Shown here one piece after another: positions 16,864 through 25,109 of a stretch of DNA of 64,000 nt (within the stretch, counting starts at the first letter, position 1; each line of letters starts with the position of its first letter). Origin of the DNA: Micromonospora lupini (GTDB lineage: Bacteria; Actinomycetota; Actinomycetes; Mycobacteriales; Micromonosporaceae); contig NZ_JAPENL010000002.1 of NCBI RefSeq assembly GCF_026342015.1, forward strand, positions 1,865,001 to 1,929,000. The letters are read 5' to 3'. The notes below the pieces were generated by a model. That model saw only the letters and a list, made by a program, of their open reading frames with translations, ran no database searches and was not told where the DNA came from. Both the position numbers and the translations under genes were made by a program.

Positions 16864-17805
16864 GTGTCCGGCGCGCCGCTCAAGCCGATGCTCGCGATGA
16901 CCGGGCCGCTCCCGGCGGGTGACGGCTGGGCGTACGAGTTCAAGTGGGACGGGGTCCGCGCGCTCGCCGACATCTCCGGCGGCGTCCAGCACCTGTACGC
17001 CCGCTCCGGCGTGGAGATCACCGCCGCGTACCCCGAGCTGGCCACTCTTCCCGAGCAGGTCGACGACGTGCTGCTCGACGGCGAGGTGGTGCTGCTCGGC
17101 GAGGGCGGGCAGCCGTCGTTCACTGCCCTCGCCGAGCGGATGCACGTGCGGGACCGCAACAAGGCGGCCCGGTTGGCGGCGGTCATGCCCGTCACGTACA
17201 TGATCTTCGACCTGTTGCGCCGCGACGGCGAGGACCTGACCGGCTGGCCGTACGAGCGCCGCCGGGAGGCCCTGGACGCGCTCGGGCTCGGCGGCGCCCG
17301 GTGGGCGGTGCCGCCGGTCTTCGCCGACGGCCCGGCGACCTACGAGGCGGCCGGGGAGCACGGCCTTGAGGGCGTGATGGCGAAGCGGGTCGGTGCCGTC
17401 TACCGCCCCGGGGTGCGCTCCCCGGACTGGGTGAAGGTCAAGCTGGAGGTGACAGGCGACTTCGTCATCGGCGGCTGGCGGCCGGGCGCGCGCCGGGTCG
17501 GCGGGCTGCTGGTCGGGGTGCCCGGCCCGGACGGTCGGCTGATCTACCGGGGTCGGGTCGGCGGCGGGATCGGCGCGGCCATCGAACGGCAGCTCCTCGC
17601 CGAGCTGGAGCCGCTGCGCTCCGGCGTGTCACCGTTCGCGCCGGGAGTGCCGCGCGAGGATGCCCGGGGTGCCATCTGGGTAGAACCCCGGGTGGTGGTG
17701 GAGGTGAAGTACGGCCAACGCACCCCCGACGGCCGGCTGCGCTTCCCCCGGGTGCTGCGGTTGCGCCCGGACAAGCCGCCGGAGGAGGTCGACGATGCCG
17801 GCTGA
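16864..17805 (+). CDS. ATP-dependent DNA ligase (NHEJ, LigD ligase-domain type)
   Basis: A 313-residue ATP-dependent DNA ligase with no fused polymerase or nuclease domain. The adenylated lysine is Lys27 in EFKWDGVRA. Further nucleotidyltransferase motifs are ARSGVEITAAYPEL (III region), DGEVVLL near 80, GVMAKRVGAVYRPG near 170 and DWVKVKLE near 188. The OB-fold follows to the C-terminus. GTG 16864 lies immediately before the family start. The 3' end overlaps the primase-polymerase gene by 11 bases, so the two are translationally coupled. Together with Ku they reproduce LigD function from separate polypeptides. Confidence 0.94.
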   Translation: MSGAPLKPMLAMTGPLPAGDGWAYEFKWDGVRALADISGGVQHLYARSGVEITAAYPELATLPEQVDDVLLDGEVVLLGEGGQPSFTALAERMHVRDRNKAARLAAVMPVTYMIFDLLRRDGEDLTGWPYERRREALDALGLGGARWAVPPVFADGPATYEAAGEHGLEGVMAKRVGAVYRPGVRSPDWVKVKLEVTGDFVIGGWRPGARRVGGLLVGVPGPDGRLIYRGRVGGGIGAAIERQLLAELEPLRSGVSPFAPGVPREDARGAIWVEPRVVVEVKYGQRTPDGRLRFPRVLRLRPDKPPEEVDDAG

Positions 17806-18706
17806 GAAGCTGCGGGTGGACGTCGAGGGCCGCCCGTTGGAGCTGTCCAACCTGGACAAGGTCCTCTACCCGGCGGTCGGCTTCACCAAGGGCGAGGTGA
17901 TCGACTACTACACCCGGATCTCCCCGGTGCTGCTGCCGCACCTGGCCGACCGCCCGGTCACCCGGATCCGCTTCCCCAACGGGGTGGACGACAAGTCCTT
18001 CTTCGAGAAGAACAAGCCCGCCGCGACCCCGGACTGGGTGCGGGTGGAGACGCTTCCCGCGCCCGGGTCGACAAAGGGTCGGGAGACCATCGACTACGTG
18101 GTCGCCGACGACCTGCCCACCCTGGTCTGGCTGGCCAACCTCGCCGCGTTGGAGCTGCACACACCGCAGTGGAAGGTGGGCGAGGACCCGGACATGATGG
18201 TGGTCGACCTGGACCCGGGGCCGCCCGCCGGGCTCGCCGAGTGCTGCCCGGTGGCGGTGCTGATGCGTGACCGGCTCGCCGACGACGGCATCGACTCGTA
18301 CCCGAAGACGTCAGGCAAGAAGGGCATGCAACTGTGCTGCCCGATCGCGGGCACCCAGTCCGCCGATGACGTCTCCGCCTACGCGCGCCGGATCGCCCAG
18401 GAGCTGGAGAAGGCGCACCCGAGGCTGATCGTGTCGAAGATGGCGAAGAACCTCCGTCCCGGCAAGGTCTTCATCGACTGGAGCCAGAACAACGCGGCGA
18501 AGACGACTGTGGCGCCGTACTCGCTGCGCGCCCAGTCGGTGCCGTCGGTGTCGACGCCGCTGACCTGGGACGAGGTCGAGGCCGGCGCCCGCGGCCGGCG
18601 ACCGGCCGTCCGCCAGTTCACCGCCGCCGAGGTCCTGACCAGGGTCGAGGAGTACGGGGACCTGCTGGCCCCGCTGCTCGACGGCGGCCCCGAACTGCCG
18701 GCCTAG
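17795..18706 (+). CDS. Stand-alone LigD-type primase-polymerase for NHEJ
   Basis: A 303-residue archaeo-eukaryotic primase-fold polymerase (LigD PolDom family) that fills gaps with ribonucleotides at Ku-bound breaks. It opens with LSNLDKVLYPAVGFTKGEVI. The metal-binding aspartates are Asp138 and Asp140 in VVDLDPGPP; a third acidic residue is in KVFIDWSQNN. The segment KTSGKKGMQLCCPI carries Gln where LigD PolDoms usually have the nucleotide-binding His (GxH). It overlaps the ligase gene by 11 bases. There is no 3'-phosphoesterase module in this locus. Confidence 0.93.
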   Translation: MPAEKLRVDVEGRPLELSNLDKVLYPAVGFTKGEVIDYYTRISPVLLPHLADRPVTRIRFPNGVDDKSFFEKNKPAATPDWVRVETLPAPGSTKGRETIDYVVADDLPTLVWLANLAALELHTPQWKVGEDPDMMVVDLDPGPPAGLAECCPVAVLMRDRLADDGIDSYPKTSGKKGMQLCCPIAGTQSADDVSAYARRIAQELEKAHPRLIVSKMAKNLRPGKVFIDWSQNNAAKTTVAPYSLRAQSVPSVSTPLTWDEVEAGARGRRPAVRQFTAAEVLTRVEEYGDLLAPLLDGGPELPA

Positions 18707-18741
18707 ACCCGCTTTGGCGGGCCGCCGTGTCGATGTCCTGT

Positions 18742-18791
18742 TGAGCGGTATACCTCAGAGGTATGAATATGACTCTGAGGTATACCGCTCA
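18742..18791. repeat. Palindromic element B, copy 1
   Basis: A 50-base near-perfect hairpin. Arms 18742-18760 and 18773-18791 (19 bases, all paired; core TGAGCGGTATACCTCAGAG) enclose a 12-base AT-rich loop. It contains GGTATACC and the mini-palindrome TACCTC-A-GAGGTA. It lies between the convergent primase-polymerase and FN3 genes, within a 194-base gene-free stretch that holds nothing else recognisable. Its 46-base core recurs in exact reverse complement at 26168-26213. Confidence 0.92.
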
Positions 18792-18900
18792 CGGTCAGAT
18801 CCGCCCCCACGTAGGTGACCGACGGTCACCGCCAGCTACGAGTGCTTGACGCGCCTCGCGGGCGGCGCCACTCGGCCGCCGCCCGCGAGGGTTGGTGAGG

Positions 18901-19536
18901 TCAGCGTCGAGGAACCCCAGCGATGTACGGGGTGATGACGTAACCGGTGATCGTGGCCCCGCCGTCGGAGGCCGGCCGGGTCCAGCTCAACACCGCCGTG
19001 ATGGAGCCCCCGTTGACCGCGATGATGGCGGGCGCGGTCGGCAGGGCGAGTGTCCGGGGCGGAGCGGACGCTTTGCTGGCCGGGCCGGTGCCGGCGCTGT
19101 TGGTCGCGGCAACGGTGAAGGTCCACTTCCCGGTCCCCGAGATCTTCACCGCGCGGCTCGTGGTCGAGGCGTCGAAGGTCGTCGGCTTGGTGGCCTTGCC
19201 GTTGCGGTGTGGCGTCACCACGTACCCGGTGATCCTGCTGCCGTTCTCGGCCGGCTTCTTCCAGGTGACCACTGCGGTGCCGCCGCGCTTACCGGCGGCG
19301 GGCCGGGCGGGCGCCGCGGGTTTCCGGGCGGCCTTGGCCGCCGGCTTGCTGGCCGTGGTGGCCTTCGCCGAGTTGGTGAACACGGCTGGTGAGCTGCTGG
19401 CGGCCCTGTGGGGTTGACCGGCTGGGGCGCTCCCCGTTGGGTGTGCGGACGCGGGTGCGGGGCCCACGGCGGAGACGACGAGTGCGATCGCAAGCACCGA
19501 TCCCACCAGCCCTCGACTGCGGATTGAACTGGACAT
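18901..19536 (-). CDS. Secreted fibronectin type III protein, apparently truncated
   Basis: A 211-residue exported protein. A Sec signal peptide (MSSSIRSRGLVGSVLAIALV) ends at APASA near residue 31. An Ala/Lys/Pro linker follows, then one full FN3 domain (about 75-163, with AVVTWKKPAENGSRITGYVV and the closing VAATNSAGTGPAS). A second FN3 starts at residue 166 (AVLSWTRPASDGGATITGYV) but stops after ~45 residues, half a domain. No frame in the following DNA continues it, and a palindromic element lies ~110 bases beyond the stop. A GGAGG site precedes ATG 19536. Role possibly wall or carbohydrate binding. Confidence 0.8.
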   Translation of the reverse strand: MSSSIRSRGLVGSVLAIALVVSAVGPAPASAHPTGSAPAGQPHRAASSSPAVFTNSAKATTASKPAAKAARKPAAPARPAAGKRGGTAVVTWKKPAENGSRITGYVVTPHRNGKATKPTTFDASTTSRAVKISGTGKWTFTVAATNSAGTGPASKASAPPRTLALPTAPAIIAVNGGSITAVLSWTRPASDGGATITGYVITPYIAGVPRR

Positions 19537-20061
19537 GCGACTCCTACCTCCAGGTGCGCAAAAACCCGCTCCAAGTCGGATGGAAGGCCGCCCGGACACC
19601 ACACGTCGGTGGTTGCCGCAGCCCGCGTGGCGGAAGACTGCCACCACTCCTTGACGCGAGTTCCTATCTCATTAATGAGATATAAATGCTCTTAGATCTA
19701 TAGCACGACGGTGCCGTGGGAGCGCAATAGCGGCGCGAGCCGGACTGAGGGCCCGAGGCCCGAATTCTTGCGATCCCCCGTCGTGCACGCTGAGATTGCG
19801 CGATCCCACGAAGGTTACGGTCATGAATCAGACACTCGGTGTGCGACGCCGGAATCAACAAAACTACCCTGAGCTGGGCAGATGATGATCATCTAAAGCT
19901 CGGTGCAATGATTCATGTTTCGGTTTTCGGTCGTTTCTGCGTCGCTTGTCGATGGTGGTGACCACAATTTTCACCGACACCCTCGGCGAGAAATTCTCGA
20001 CACCTGTACGCGCGATCAGGAATCAGCGTCCAGCCACAGCAGTTGCTGGGGACGTCTCGGC
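19537..20061. other. AT-richer intergenic stretch with perfect palindrome
   Basis: 525 bases with no convincing gene. G+C drops visibly between about 19660 and 20000. The 18-base perfect palindrome TATCTCATTAATGAGATA is at 19665-19682, followed by TAGATCTA and, at 19884-19893, GATGATCATC. The palindromes sit roughly 130 and 350 bases upstream of the FN3 start and could be regulator sites. The composition suggests acquired or degenerating DNA. Confidence 0.6.
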
Positions 20062-20961
20062 CTACGCGTGATCGGCCGGCACGAGCGATTCGGCGAGCCG
20101 GGCGTAACTGTCGCCGCCGTGGCCCGCCGCGATGGCCCGGTCGATGATCGACTGCACGGCGCGCAGCGGTCCGGTCTCGATGCCGCGCGCGGCCGCGGCG
20201 TCGACGACGTGGGCGACCGCCGAACCCGCCGACGCGATGCTTGACACGTCGGCGCTGAAGGTGCCGGACGTGAGCTGCTCGCCGAACCGGTCGGCCATGT
20301 CGGGAAGCAGGCCACCGATTCCTCTGGCGAAACGGGCGAACGTCGCAGGCGGTATGCCCTCGGCGCGGGCCAGGGCGAAGGCATGCGCGAGTCCGCCGAC
20401 GGACATCGTGAACAGGTCGAGCAACGCCATTTCGTACGCCGCTGCCGTGCCGGCGTCCGCACCGAGGTAGACGCTGGAGCCGCCGAAGCTCTCCAGCGAG
20501 GGACGGCTGTCGTCGAAGAGTGCCCGCGGACCGCTGTAGAGGATCGTCGCGGCAGGTGTGCCGATGGTCGGCGCGGGCGTCAGGATGGCCCCGTCCAGGT
20601 AGTTGATGCCCCGTTGCGCGGCCCAGGTCGCCAGGTCCCGCGCCTCGGCGGCGTGCCCGCTGCTGAGGTTGACGAATGGGCCTGCCGGCGGACTGTCGAG
20701 GCCCGACAGGACGGCGCGAGCTGCCCGGTAGTTGATGACGCAGGCGATGACGACCGATGCCCGGCGCGCGGCATCGGCCACCGTGGGAGCGAGCAGCGCC
20801 CCCGCGGCCACGAGCGCGGTCGCCCGGTCGGGCGTGCGATTCCAGACCACTGTGGGATGACCGGCAGCGAGCGACGCGGCGGCCAGCGCCCGACCCATCG
20901 GACCGAGCCCCAGGACGGCGACTGTGGCGGACTGGTTGTCCTCATGATTGCGGTGAGTCAC
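20062..20961 (-). CDS. NADP-dependent imine-reductase-like / beta-hydroxyacid dehydrogenase-like protein
   Basis: A 299-residue oxidoreductase. The Rossmann domain shows VAVLGLGPMGRALAAASLA near residue 13 and VVWNRTPDRATAL, where Arg after Asn points to NADPH. The C-terminal helical domain reads YEMALLDLFTMSVGGLAHAF near 193, characteristic of imine reductases/reductive aminases rather than of classic hydroxyisobutyrate dehydrogenases, which carry a catalytic Lys. Its start is GTG 20961. It is divergent from a MerR regulator and has a MerR-type promoter between the two genes (20976-20997), so it is the likely regulated gene. Natural substrate unknown. Confidence 0.87.
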   Translation of the reverse strand: MTHRNHEDNQSATVAVLGLGPMGRALAAASLAAGHPTVVWNRTPDRATALVAAGALLAPTVADAARRASVVIACVINYRAARAVLSGLDSPPAGPFVNLSSGHAAEARDLATWAAQRGINYLDGAILTPAPTIGTPAATILYSGPRALFDDSRPSLESFGGSSVYLGADAGTAAAYEMALLDLFTMSVGGLAHAFALARAEGIPPATFARFARGIGGLLPDMADRFGEQLTSGTFSADVSSIASAGSAVAHVVDAAAARGIETGPLRAVQSIIDRAIAAGHGGDSYARLAESLVPADHA

Positions 20962-20975
20962 AGCGACGACGCTAA

Positions 20976-20997
20976 ACCTTGCCGTTGACGTGAAGGT
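20976..20997 (-). promoter_or_regulatory. MerR-type operator within a 19-base spacer promoter
   Basis: On the minus strand a -35 TTGACC and a TAGCGT-like -10 are separated by about 19 bases, the over-long spacer typical of MerR-activated promoters. The dyad ACCTT...AAGGT (5-base arms, 22 bases overall) sits between them. Inferred target of the adjacent MerR protein. Confidence 0.6.
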
Positions 20998-21019
20998 CAA
21001 GCGCTGATCTGCTCTCGGT

Positions 21020-21388
21020 GTGCGGATCAGCGAACTGGCACGGCAGGCCGGCACGACCCCCCGCGCCCTGCGTTACTACGAGGAACAGGGCCTGTTGCGG
21101 CCGGCCCGTCTCGCGAGCGGCTACCGCCACTACGAGCCGCAGGCGGTGGGCACGGTGCGGCACATCCAACTGTTGCTGTCCGCCGGATTGAACACCGCTG
21201 CCATCGCCGAGATCCTTCCCTGCATCCCCGACGACGTGACCGTGCTGGCCCCCACCTGCCCGGAACTCCTCGACGCTCTCGCGGTGGAGCGCGATCGGAT
21301 CACCACGTCCATCGATCGGCTCGCGGCCGCTCGTGCCGTCCTGGACCGGCTCATCCAGGCCGGCCCCGGGGCCCGCGACCAGCCCTGA
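21020..21388 (+). CDS. MerR family transcriptional regulator
   Basis: A 122-residue regulator with the MerR winged helix at residues 1-70: MRISELARQAGTTPRALRYY, then EEQGLLRPARLASGYRHYE. An anti-parallel coiled-coil dimerisation helix (RDRITTSIDRLAAARAVLDRL) lies near residue 95-115. A pair of Cys residues in the C-terminal half (EILPCIPDD and APTCPEL) could sense metal or redox state, but the spacing is not that of SoxR. GTG 21020 gives the standard N-terminus. Divergent from the imine-reductase-like gene, whose promoter carries the likely binding site. Confidence 0.92.
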   Translation: MRISELARQAGTTPRALRYYEEQGLLRPARLASGYRHYEPQAVGTVRHIQLLLSAGLNTAAIAEILPCIPDDVTVLAPTCPELLDALAVERDRITTSIDRLAAARAVLDRLIQAGPGARDQP

Positions 21389-21415
21389 GCACCGTCCCGC
21401 CCGCATAGGGGCGGT

Positions 21416-22522
21416 TCAGCTCGCGGCGATGTGCGCAGCGGGCGAAGCGCGGCGCAACCGCCACCAGGCGCCGCCCACCAGGGCCACGGTGACGACCGTG
21501 ACCGCGATGTCGCCGGCCAGGGCAGCCGCCTGGCTCGCCGGGGAGTACGGCGGCACCAGGTACGCGAACGCGGCGGCGCTGACCACGCTCGCCGAGCCGG
21601 CGGCGAGCACGTGCCGCTGCCCCCAACCGGCGCGCGACGACAGGTAGGCGATCAGCCCTCCGACGGCGGCGGCGATGGCCAGCGCGATGGCCACCCCCGC
21701 CCAACCGGGCGTCAGGTCGGTGCCGAAGCGGGCGAGGACGATCAGCAGGGCCGCCCAGAGTGGGTGCGGCGCCCGACGGGAGCGCCGCGTCCGCCCGGCG
21801 CTCGACGGATCGGTGGGCCGCGGCCGCGGGTTGCGCCAGAAGGGCAGCAGAGCGGCGCCGACGAGGATGAGGATCACCGTGCCGGCGAAGGCGAGCTGGA
21901 GCGGGCTGGCCAGGAAGTTCTTCCGACCCTCGGGGGAGGTGAAGACCAACAGGCTGCCGAGCAGGTAGACCACGGCGACCACCGCCAACCCGGGCCGGCC
22001 CAGCCACGGCCGCAGCCGCCGCTTCTCCCCGAGGAACGACTCGACGAACACGATCGGCGCGCAGATGGTCAGCAGGATGTGGTTGCCCACGTAGTCGAAC
22101 GCCTGCCGGAGGCTGAACCCGAGCCCCGGTACCAGCGTGGCCTCGGCGGCGGCCCGGGTGTCGGCGTACTGCGTGTCGTCGAGGTAGCCGGGGTTGAACA
22201 GCGACTGGTCCACCAGGCCGGCCTGGAGCACACCGAACGCGGCGGCGAGCAGCACGATCGTCGGCCAACCCGCGCCGAGGCGTCGGGCGGTCTCCCGGAT
22301 CAGGATCGCCGCTCCGCCGTACATCGGAGCGAGGCCGATCACCACCGGAAGGAAGCCGTCGATGGCGAAGCCACCCCACGAACACTCGGCCGCCCACGGC
22401 GCGACCAGCAGCAACGCCAGCACCGGCAGGAGCCGCCAGCGCAGCGGCACACGATCAGCGGTGGCGGGGCGCTCAGCGGTGGCGGGGCTGTCAGCGGTGG
22501 CGGGGTCGGGTCCGGTCGGCAT
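21416..22522 (-). CDS. Multi-pass integral membrane protein of unknown function
   Basis: A 368-residue membrane protein with about 9-10 hydrophobic helices; I do not recognise the family. The N-terminal 25 residues are a polar leader made of three near-identical repeats of six residues (ATADSP, ATAERP, ATADRV), encoded by an 18-base tandem repeat. A conserved-looking loop reads FGVLQAGLVDQSLFNPGYLD near residue 95, and a central cytoplasmic loop (FWRNPRPRPTDPSS...) is Arg-rich. Gene order: convergent with merR and divergent from the TIGR03089 gene. No enzymatic motif seen. Confidence 0.75.
   Translation of the reverse strand: MPTGPDPATADSPATAERPATADRVPLRWRLLPVLALLLVAPWAAECSWGGFAIDGFLPVVIGLAPMYGGAAILIRETARRLGAGWPTIVLLAAAFGVLQAGLVDQSLFNPGYLDDTQYADTRAAAEATLVPGLGFSLRQAFDYVGNHILLTICAPIVFVESFLGEKRRLRPWLGRPGLAVVAVVYLLGSLLVFTSPEGRKNFLASPLQLAFAGTVILILVGAALLPFWRNPRPRPTDPSSAGRTRRSRRAPHPLWAALLIVLARFGTDLTPGWAGVAIALAIAAAVGGLIAYLSSRAGWGQRHVLAAGSASVVSAAAFAYLVPPYSPASQAAALAGDIAVTVVTVALVGGAWWRLRRASPAAHIAAS
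22455..22508. repeat. 18-base tandem repeat, three units
   Basis: Three consecutive 18-base units starting TCAGCGGTGGCGGGG lie inside the 5' end of the membrane-protein gene. The unit length is a multiple of three, so copy-number change would add or remove six residues of the N-terminal leader without shifting frame. Confidence 0.85.
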
Positions 22523-22664
22523 GGGGGCTCCTCGGCGGCGTCGCGGGGGTCACCTGTGACCGTGCGCGGGCCATCCGGCCACCCGATACGGCCATCGGCC
22601 GACGAGGCGTACGACCAAAGTCGTTGCGTAGGGTGGTGGCGACGTCGTCACCCGGGGAGCGCAG

Positions 22665-23417
22665 ATGCAGTCACACGCCACGGCCGACCGCACGGTCCCG
22701 CCCGCCGCTGCCGAGAGCCCACTGCTCAGCTACCGCGACGAGGCGACAGGCGAACGCGTCGACCTGACCGCACAGCAGGTAGGCGTCTGGGCGGCGCGTA
22801 GCGCGAGCCTCCTGCGGGATGGCTGCGGTCTCGGCCCCGGCAGCCGCGTAGCGGTGCTGCTGCCGCCGCACTGGCGTACCGCCGCGGTGTTGTTGGGCGC
22901 CTGGGCCTGCGGCCTGGCGGTGTCGTTCCGGCCGCGCGCCACGGCGGGCCTTGCGGTGCTGGAGCCCGGCGGTGACAGGCCGTTCGACGCGGTCCTCGTG
23001 ACTCCCGAGCGGCAGGACGACTGGCTGGAGGACGTGCCGGACGCCCCGCACCGCTACCTGGTCGGCACCGGGCCGGGGCGGCTGGCCGACGTGCCGCTGG
23101 GCTGGCTGGACTGGTCCGCCGAGGTGCTCCGCCACTCCGACGTCACGCCCGACCACACAGCCATCCACCCGTCGGACCCGGCGACCGCGGACGGCACGAC
23201 CTACGGCCAGTGGGGAGCGCTCGCGCGGGAGTTCGCCACGATGCTGGACCTGCAGGCCGGCGATCGGCTGCTTGTCGACGCCGCCGAGACCGAGCAGCCG
23301 CTGAAGTGGTTGCTCGCGCCGCTGTCGGCGGGCGCTTCAGTGGTCATCAGCGCCAACCTCGACCCGGCGCGACGGGACGCGATCGTCGCCGCCGAACAGG
23401 TCACCCGGGTCCTCTGA
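22665..23417 (+). CDS. TIGR03089 family protein
   Basis: A 250-residue actinobacterial protein of the TIGR03089 family. It resembles the N-terminal part of AMP-binding acyl-activating enzymes (LTAQQVGVWAARSASLLRDG, GSRVAVLLPPHWRTAAVLLG) but lacks the ATP-binding TSGTTGxPKG loop and the C-terminal domain, so catalysis as a ligase is unlikely. In many actinobacteria the family sits close to cell-envelope or LytR-type genes, but that context is not visible here. GGGGAG lies 7 bases upstream of ATG 22665. A 13-base-stem terminator follows. Confidence 0.85.
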   Translation: MQSHATADRTVPPAAAESPLLSYRDEATGERVDLTAQQVGVWAARSASLLRDGCGLGPGSRVAVLLPPHWRTAAVLLGAWACGLAVSFRPRATAGLAVLEPGGDRPFDAVLVTPERQDDWLEDVPDAPHRYLVGTGPGRLADVPLGWLDWSAEVLRHSDVTPDHTAIHPSDPATADGTTYGQWGALAREFATMLDLQAGDRLLVDAAETEQPLKWLLAPLSAGASVVISANLDPARRDAIVAAEQVTRVL

Positions 23418-23483
23418 GCTGGGTGCCGTTCCCGGGGCCGAGCAGCGCACGCGCCGACTGAGGTTCCGGCTTCCGGCGTGCGT

Positions 23484-23513
23484 CCGGCCCGGGATCGGAT
23501 GATCCCGGGCCGG
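23484..23513. terminator. Bidirectional hairpin terminator
   Basis: A perfect 13-base stem CCGGCCCGGGATC with a 4-base loop, located 66 bases after the TIGR03089 stop and 13 bases from the stop of the convergent decarboxylase-like gene. Confidence 0.8.
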
Positions 23514-23526
23514 GTCCGTCGCCGAT

Positions 23527-24012
23527 TCAGCCGAACGCGGCGGCCAACGTGCCGGGCTCGTAGGAGCCGCCCCGCTGGTGCACGATCACGGCGAGCCGGT
23601 TGGCCGCATTGATCAGGGCGACAAGCGCGACAAGCGCGGCGACCTGGTCGTCGTCGTAGTGCTTGCGCACCTGAGCCCAGGTCTCGTCGGACACGCCCTG
23701 GTAGGCGTCGGCGAGCCGGGTGCCCTCCTCGGCGAGCGCGAGCGCGGCCTGCTCGGCCTCAGTGAAAACTGTGGACTCACGCCAGGCCGCGACCAGGCTG
23801 AGTCGAACCGCGCTCTCGCCGGCCGCCGCGGCCTCCTTGGCGTGCGTGTCGATGCACCAGCCGCAGCCGTTGATCTGGCTCGCCCGCAGCGACACCAGCT
23901 CCTGCGTGGACTTCGGCAGCGGCGACTGCTGCAGCACCATGCCGACGTTGGCGAACCGCTTGAAGAACTTCATGGCGAACTCGTTCTCGAACATGTTGAA
24001 CCTGGCGTCCAT
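23527..24012 (-). CDS. Carboxymuconolactone decarboxylase/AhpD-like protein
   Basis: A 161-residue all-helical CMD-family protein. The redox motif NGCGWCIDTHAKEA, near residues 49-62, contains the CxxC and downstream His of AhpD-like peroxidase partners, so a thiol-reductase or peroxidase role is more likely than a true decarboxylase. ATG 24012 follows AAGGACGG. The gene is divergent from an ECF41 sigma factor gene, a classic arrangement: ECF41 factors are known to control adjacent carboxymuconolactone decarboxylase/oxidoreductase/epimerase (COE) genes. Confidence 0.92.
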   Translation of the reverse strand: MDARFNMFENEFAMKFFKRFANVGMVLQQSPLPKSTQELVSLRASQINGCGWCIDTHAKEAAAAGESAVRLSLVAAWRESTVFTEAEQAALALAEEGTRLADAYQGVSDETWAQVRKHYDDDQVAALVALVALINAANRLAVIVHQRGGSYEPGTLAAAFG

Positions 24013-24180
24013 GGTTCCGTCCTTAGCTGTGGTGTTCGATCGGACGAACATGAGATGCCGGCGAGCACAACCCTGTGACGGCCGGGCAGGGTGACGGCCG
24101 CCACAGGCCGGACGGTGTCACAGAACGACCGGCTCCGGCATCTGGTGGGTGACGCAGTCGACAGCGAACAGGAGTTCACA

Positions 24181-25095
24181 GTGGTGGGCATGCCGCAGAC
24201 CGCACCCGACGACCGGCCGGACCGGGCCACCGAGGCATTCCTCGCCCACCGCAACCTGCTCTTCACCGTCGCGTACGAGATGCTCGGCTCGGCCGCCGAC
24301 GCCGAGGACGTACTCCAGGACACCTGGCTGCGGTGGGCGGGCGTCGACCTGGGCGCAGTCCACGACCAGCGCGCCTACCTGGTCCGCATCACCACCCGCC
24401 AGGCGCTCACCAGGCTGCGGACGCTCGGTCGTCGCAAGGAGTCCTACGTCGGATCCTGGCTGCCCGAGCCGCTGCTCACCGCGCCCGACGTGGCCGAGGA
24501 CGTCGCGCTTGCCGACAGCGTCTCGATGGCCGTGCTGCTGGTGCTGGAGACGCTCGCGCCTACCGAACGGGCGGTGTTCGTGCTGCGCGAGGTGTTCGAC
24601 CTCGAGTACGACGAGATCGCCGAAGCCGTCGACAAGAGCCCCGCCGCCGTCCGCCAGATCGCGCACCGTGCCCGGGCACACGTCTCGGCCCGCAGGCCCC
24701 GCCAGGTCGTCTCCGCGGCGGAGGCCCGGCGCGCGCTCGACGCGTTCAAGCGGGCGGTCGACATGGGCGATCTGCAGGGCCTGCTCGACATCCTCGCGCC
24801 GGATGTGGTGTTTCTCGGCGACGGTGGCGGGATCAAACAGGCCGTCCCGCAGCCCATCCTCGGTGCCGACAAGGTCGCCCGCGCGCTGGCATCTTTCTGG
24901 GGCAAGGTCGCGAGCAGCACGTCGTGGCGGCCCGCGCAGGTCAACGGCTACCCGGCGCTGATCGTCCACCTCGACGGCGAGCTGGACACCGTCGTGGCCG
25001 TGCGCATCGACGGCGGCCTGATCACCGGGATCTACGCTGTCCGCAATCCGGAGAAGCTGTCCCACATGCAGCGGGAGAACGCCCTGAGCCGCTGA
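24181..25095 (+). CDS. ECF sigma factor, group ECF41 (SigJ-like)
   Basis: A 304-residue extracytoplasmic-function sigma factor with a fused C-terminal SnoaL-like regulatory domain instead of a separate anti-sigma factor. Sigma region 2 is at about residues 20-90 (FTVAYEMLGSAADAEDVLQD) and region 4 at about 130-185 (LAPTERAVFVLREVFDLEY). The three ECF41 signatures are present: WLPEP in the linker, DGGG in the extension (residue ~216) and NPEKL near the C-terminus. GTG 24181 is chosen for its GGAG six bases upstream; ATG 24190 is an alternative. Expected target: the divergent CMD gene and its own promoter. Confidence 0.93.
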   Translation: MVGMPQTAPDDRPDRATEAFLAHRNLLFTVAYEMLGSAADAEDVLQDTWLRWAGVDLGAVHDQRAYLVRITTRQALTRLRTLGRRKESYVGSWLPEPLLTAPDVAEDVALADSVSMAVLLVLETLAPTERAVFVLREVFDLEYDEIAEAVDKSPAAVRQIAHRARAHVSARRPRQVVSAAEARRALDAFKRAVDMGDLQGLLDILAPDVVFLGDGGGIKQAVPQPILGADKVARALASFWGKVASSTSWRPAQVNGYPALIVHLDGELDTVVAVRIDGGLITGIYAVRNPEKLSHMQRENALSR

Positions 25096-25109
25096 CGTCG
25101 GGCCACTTC

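Noticed and set aside
19537..19660. ydaO-type (c-di-AMP) riboswitch in the leader of the secreted FN3 gene
   Set aside because: Such leaders precede some actinobacterial wall-hydrolase genes, but the conserved core elements are not recognisable here.
24072..24122. Complete ECF41 promoter for the sigma or AhpD-like gene
   Set aside because: A TGTCACA -35 candidate is present, but no CGTC-type -10 lies at the expected 16-18 base spacing on either strand, so I report only the motif.
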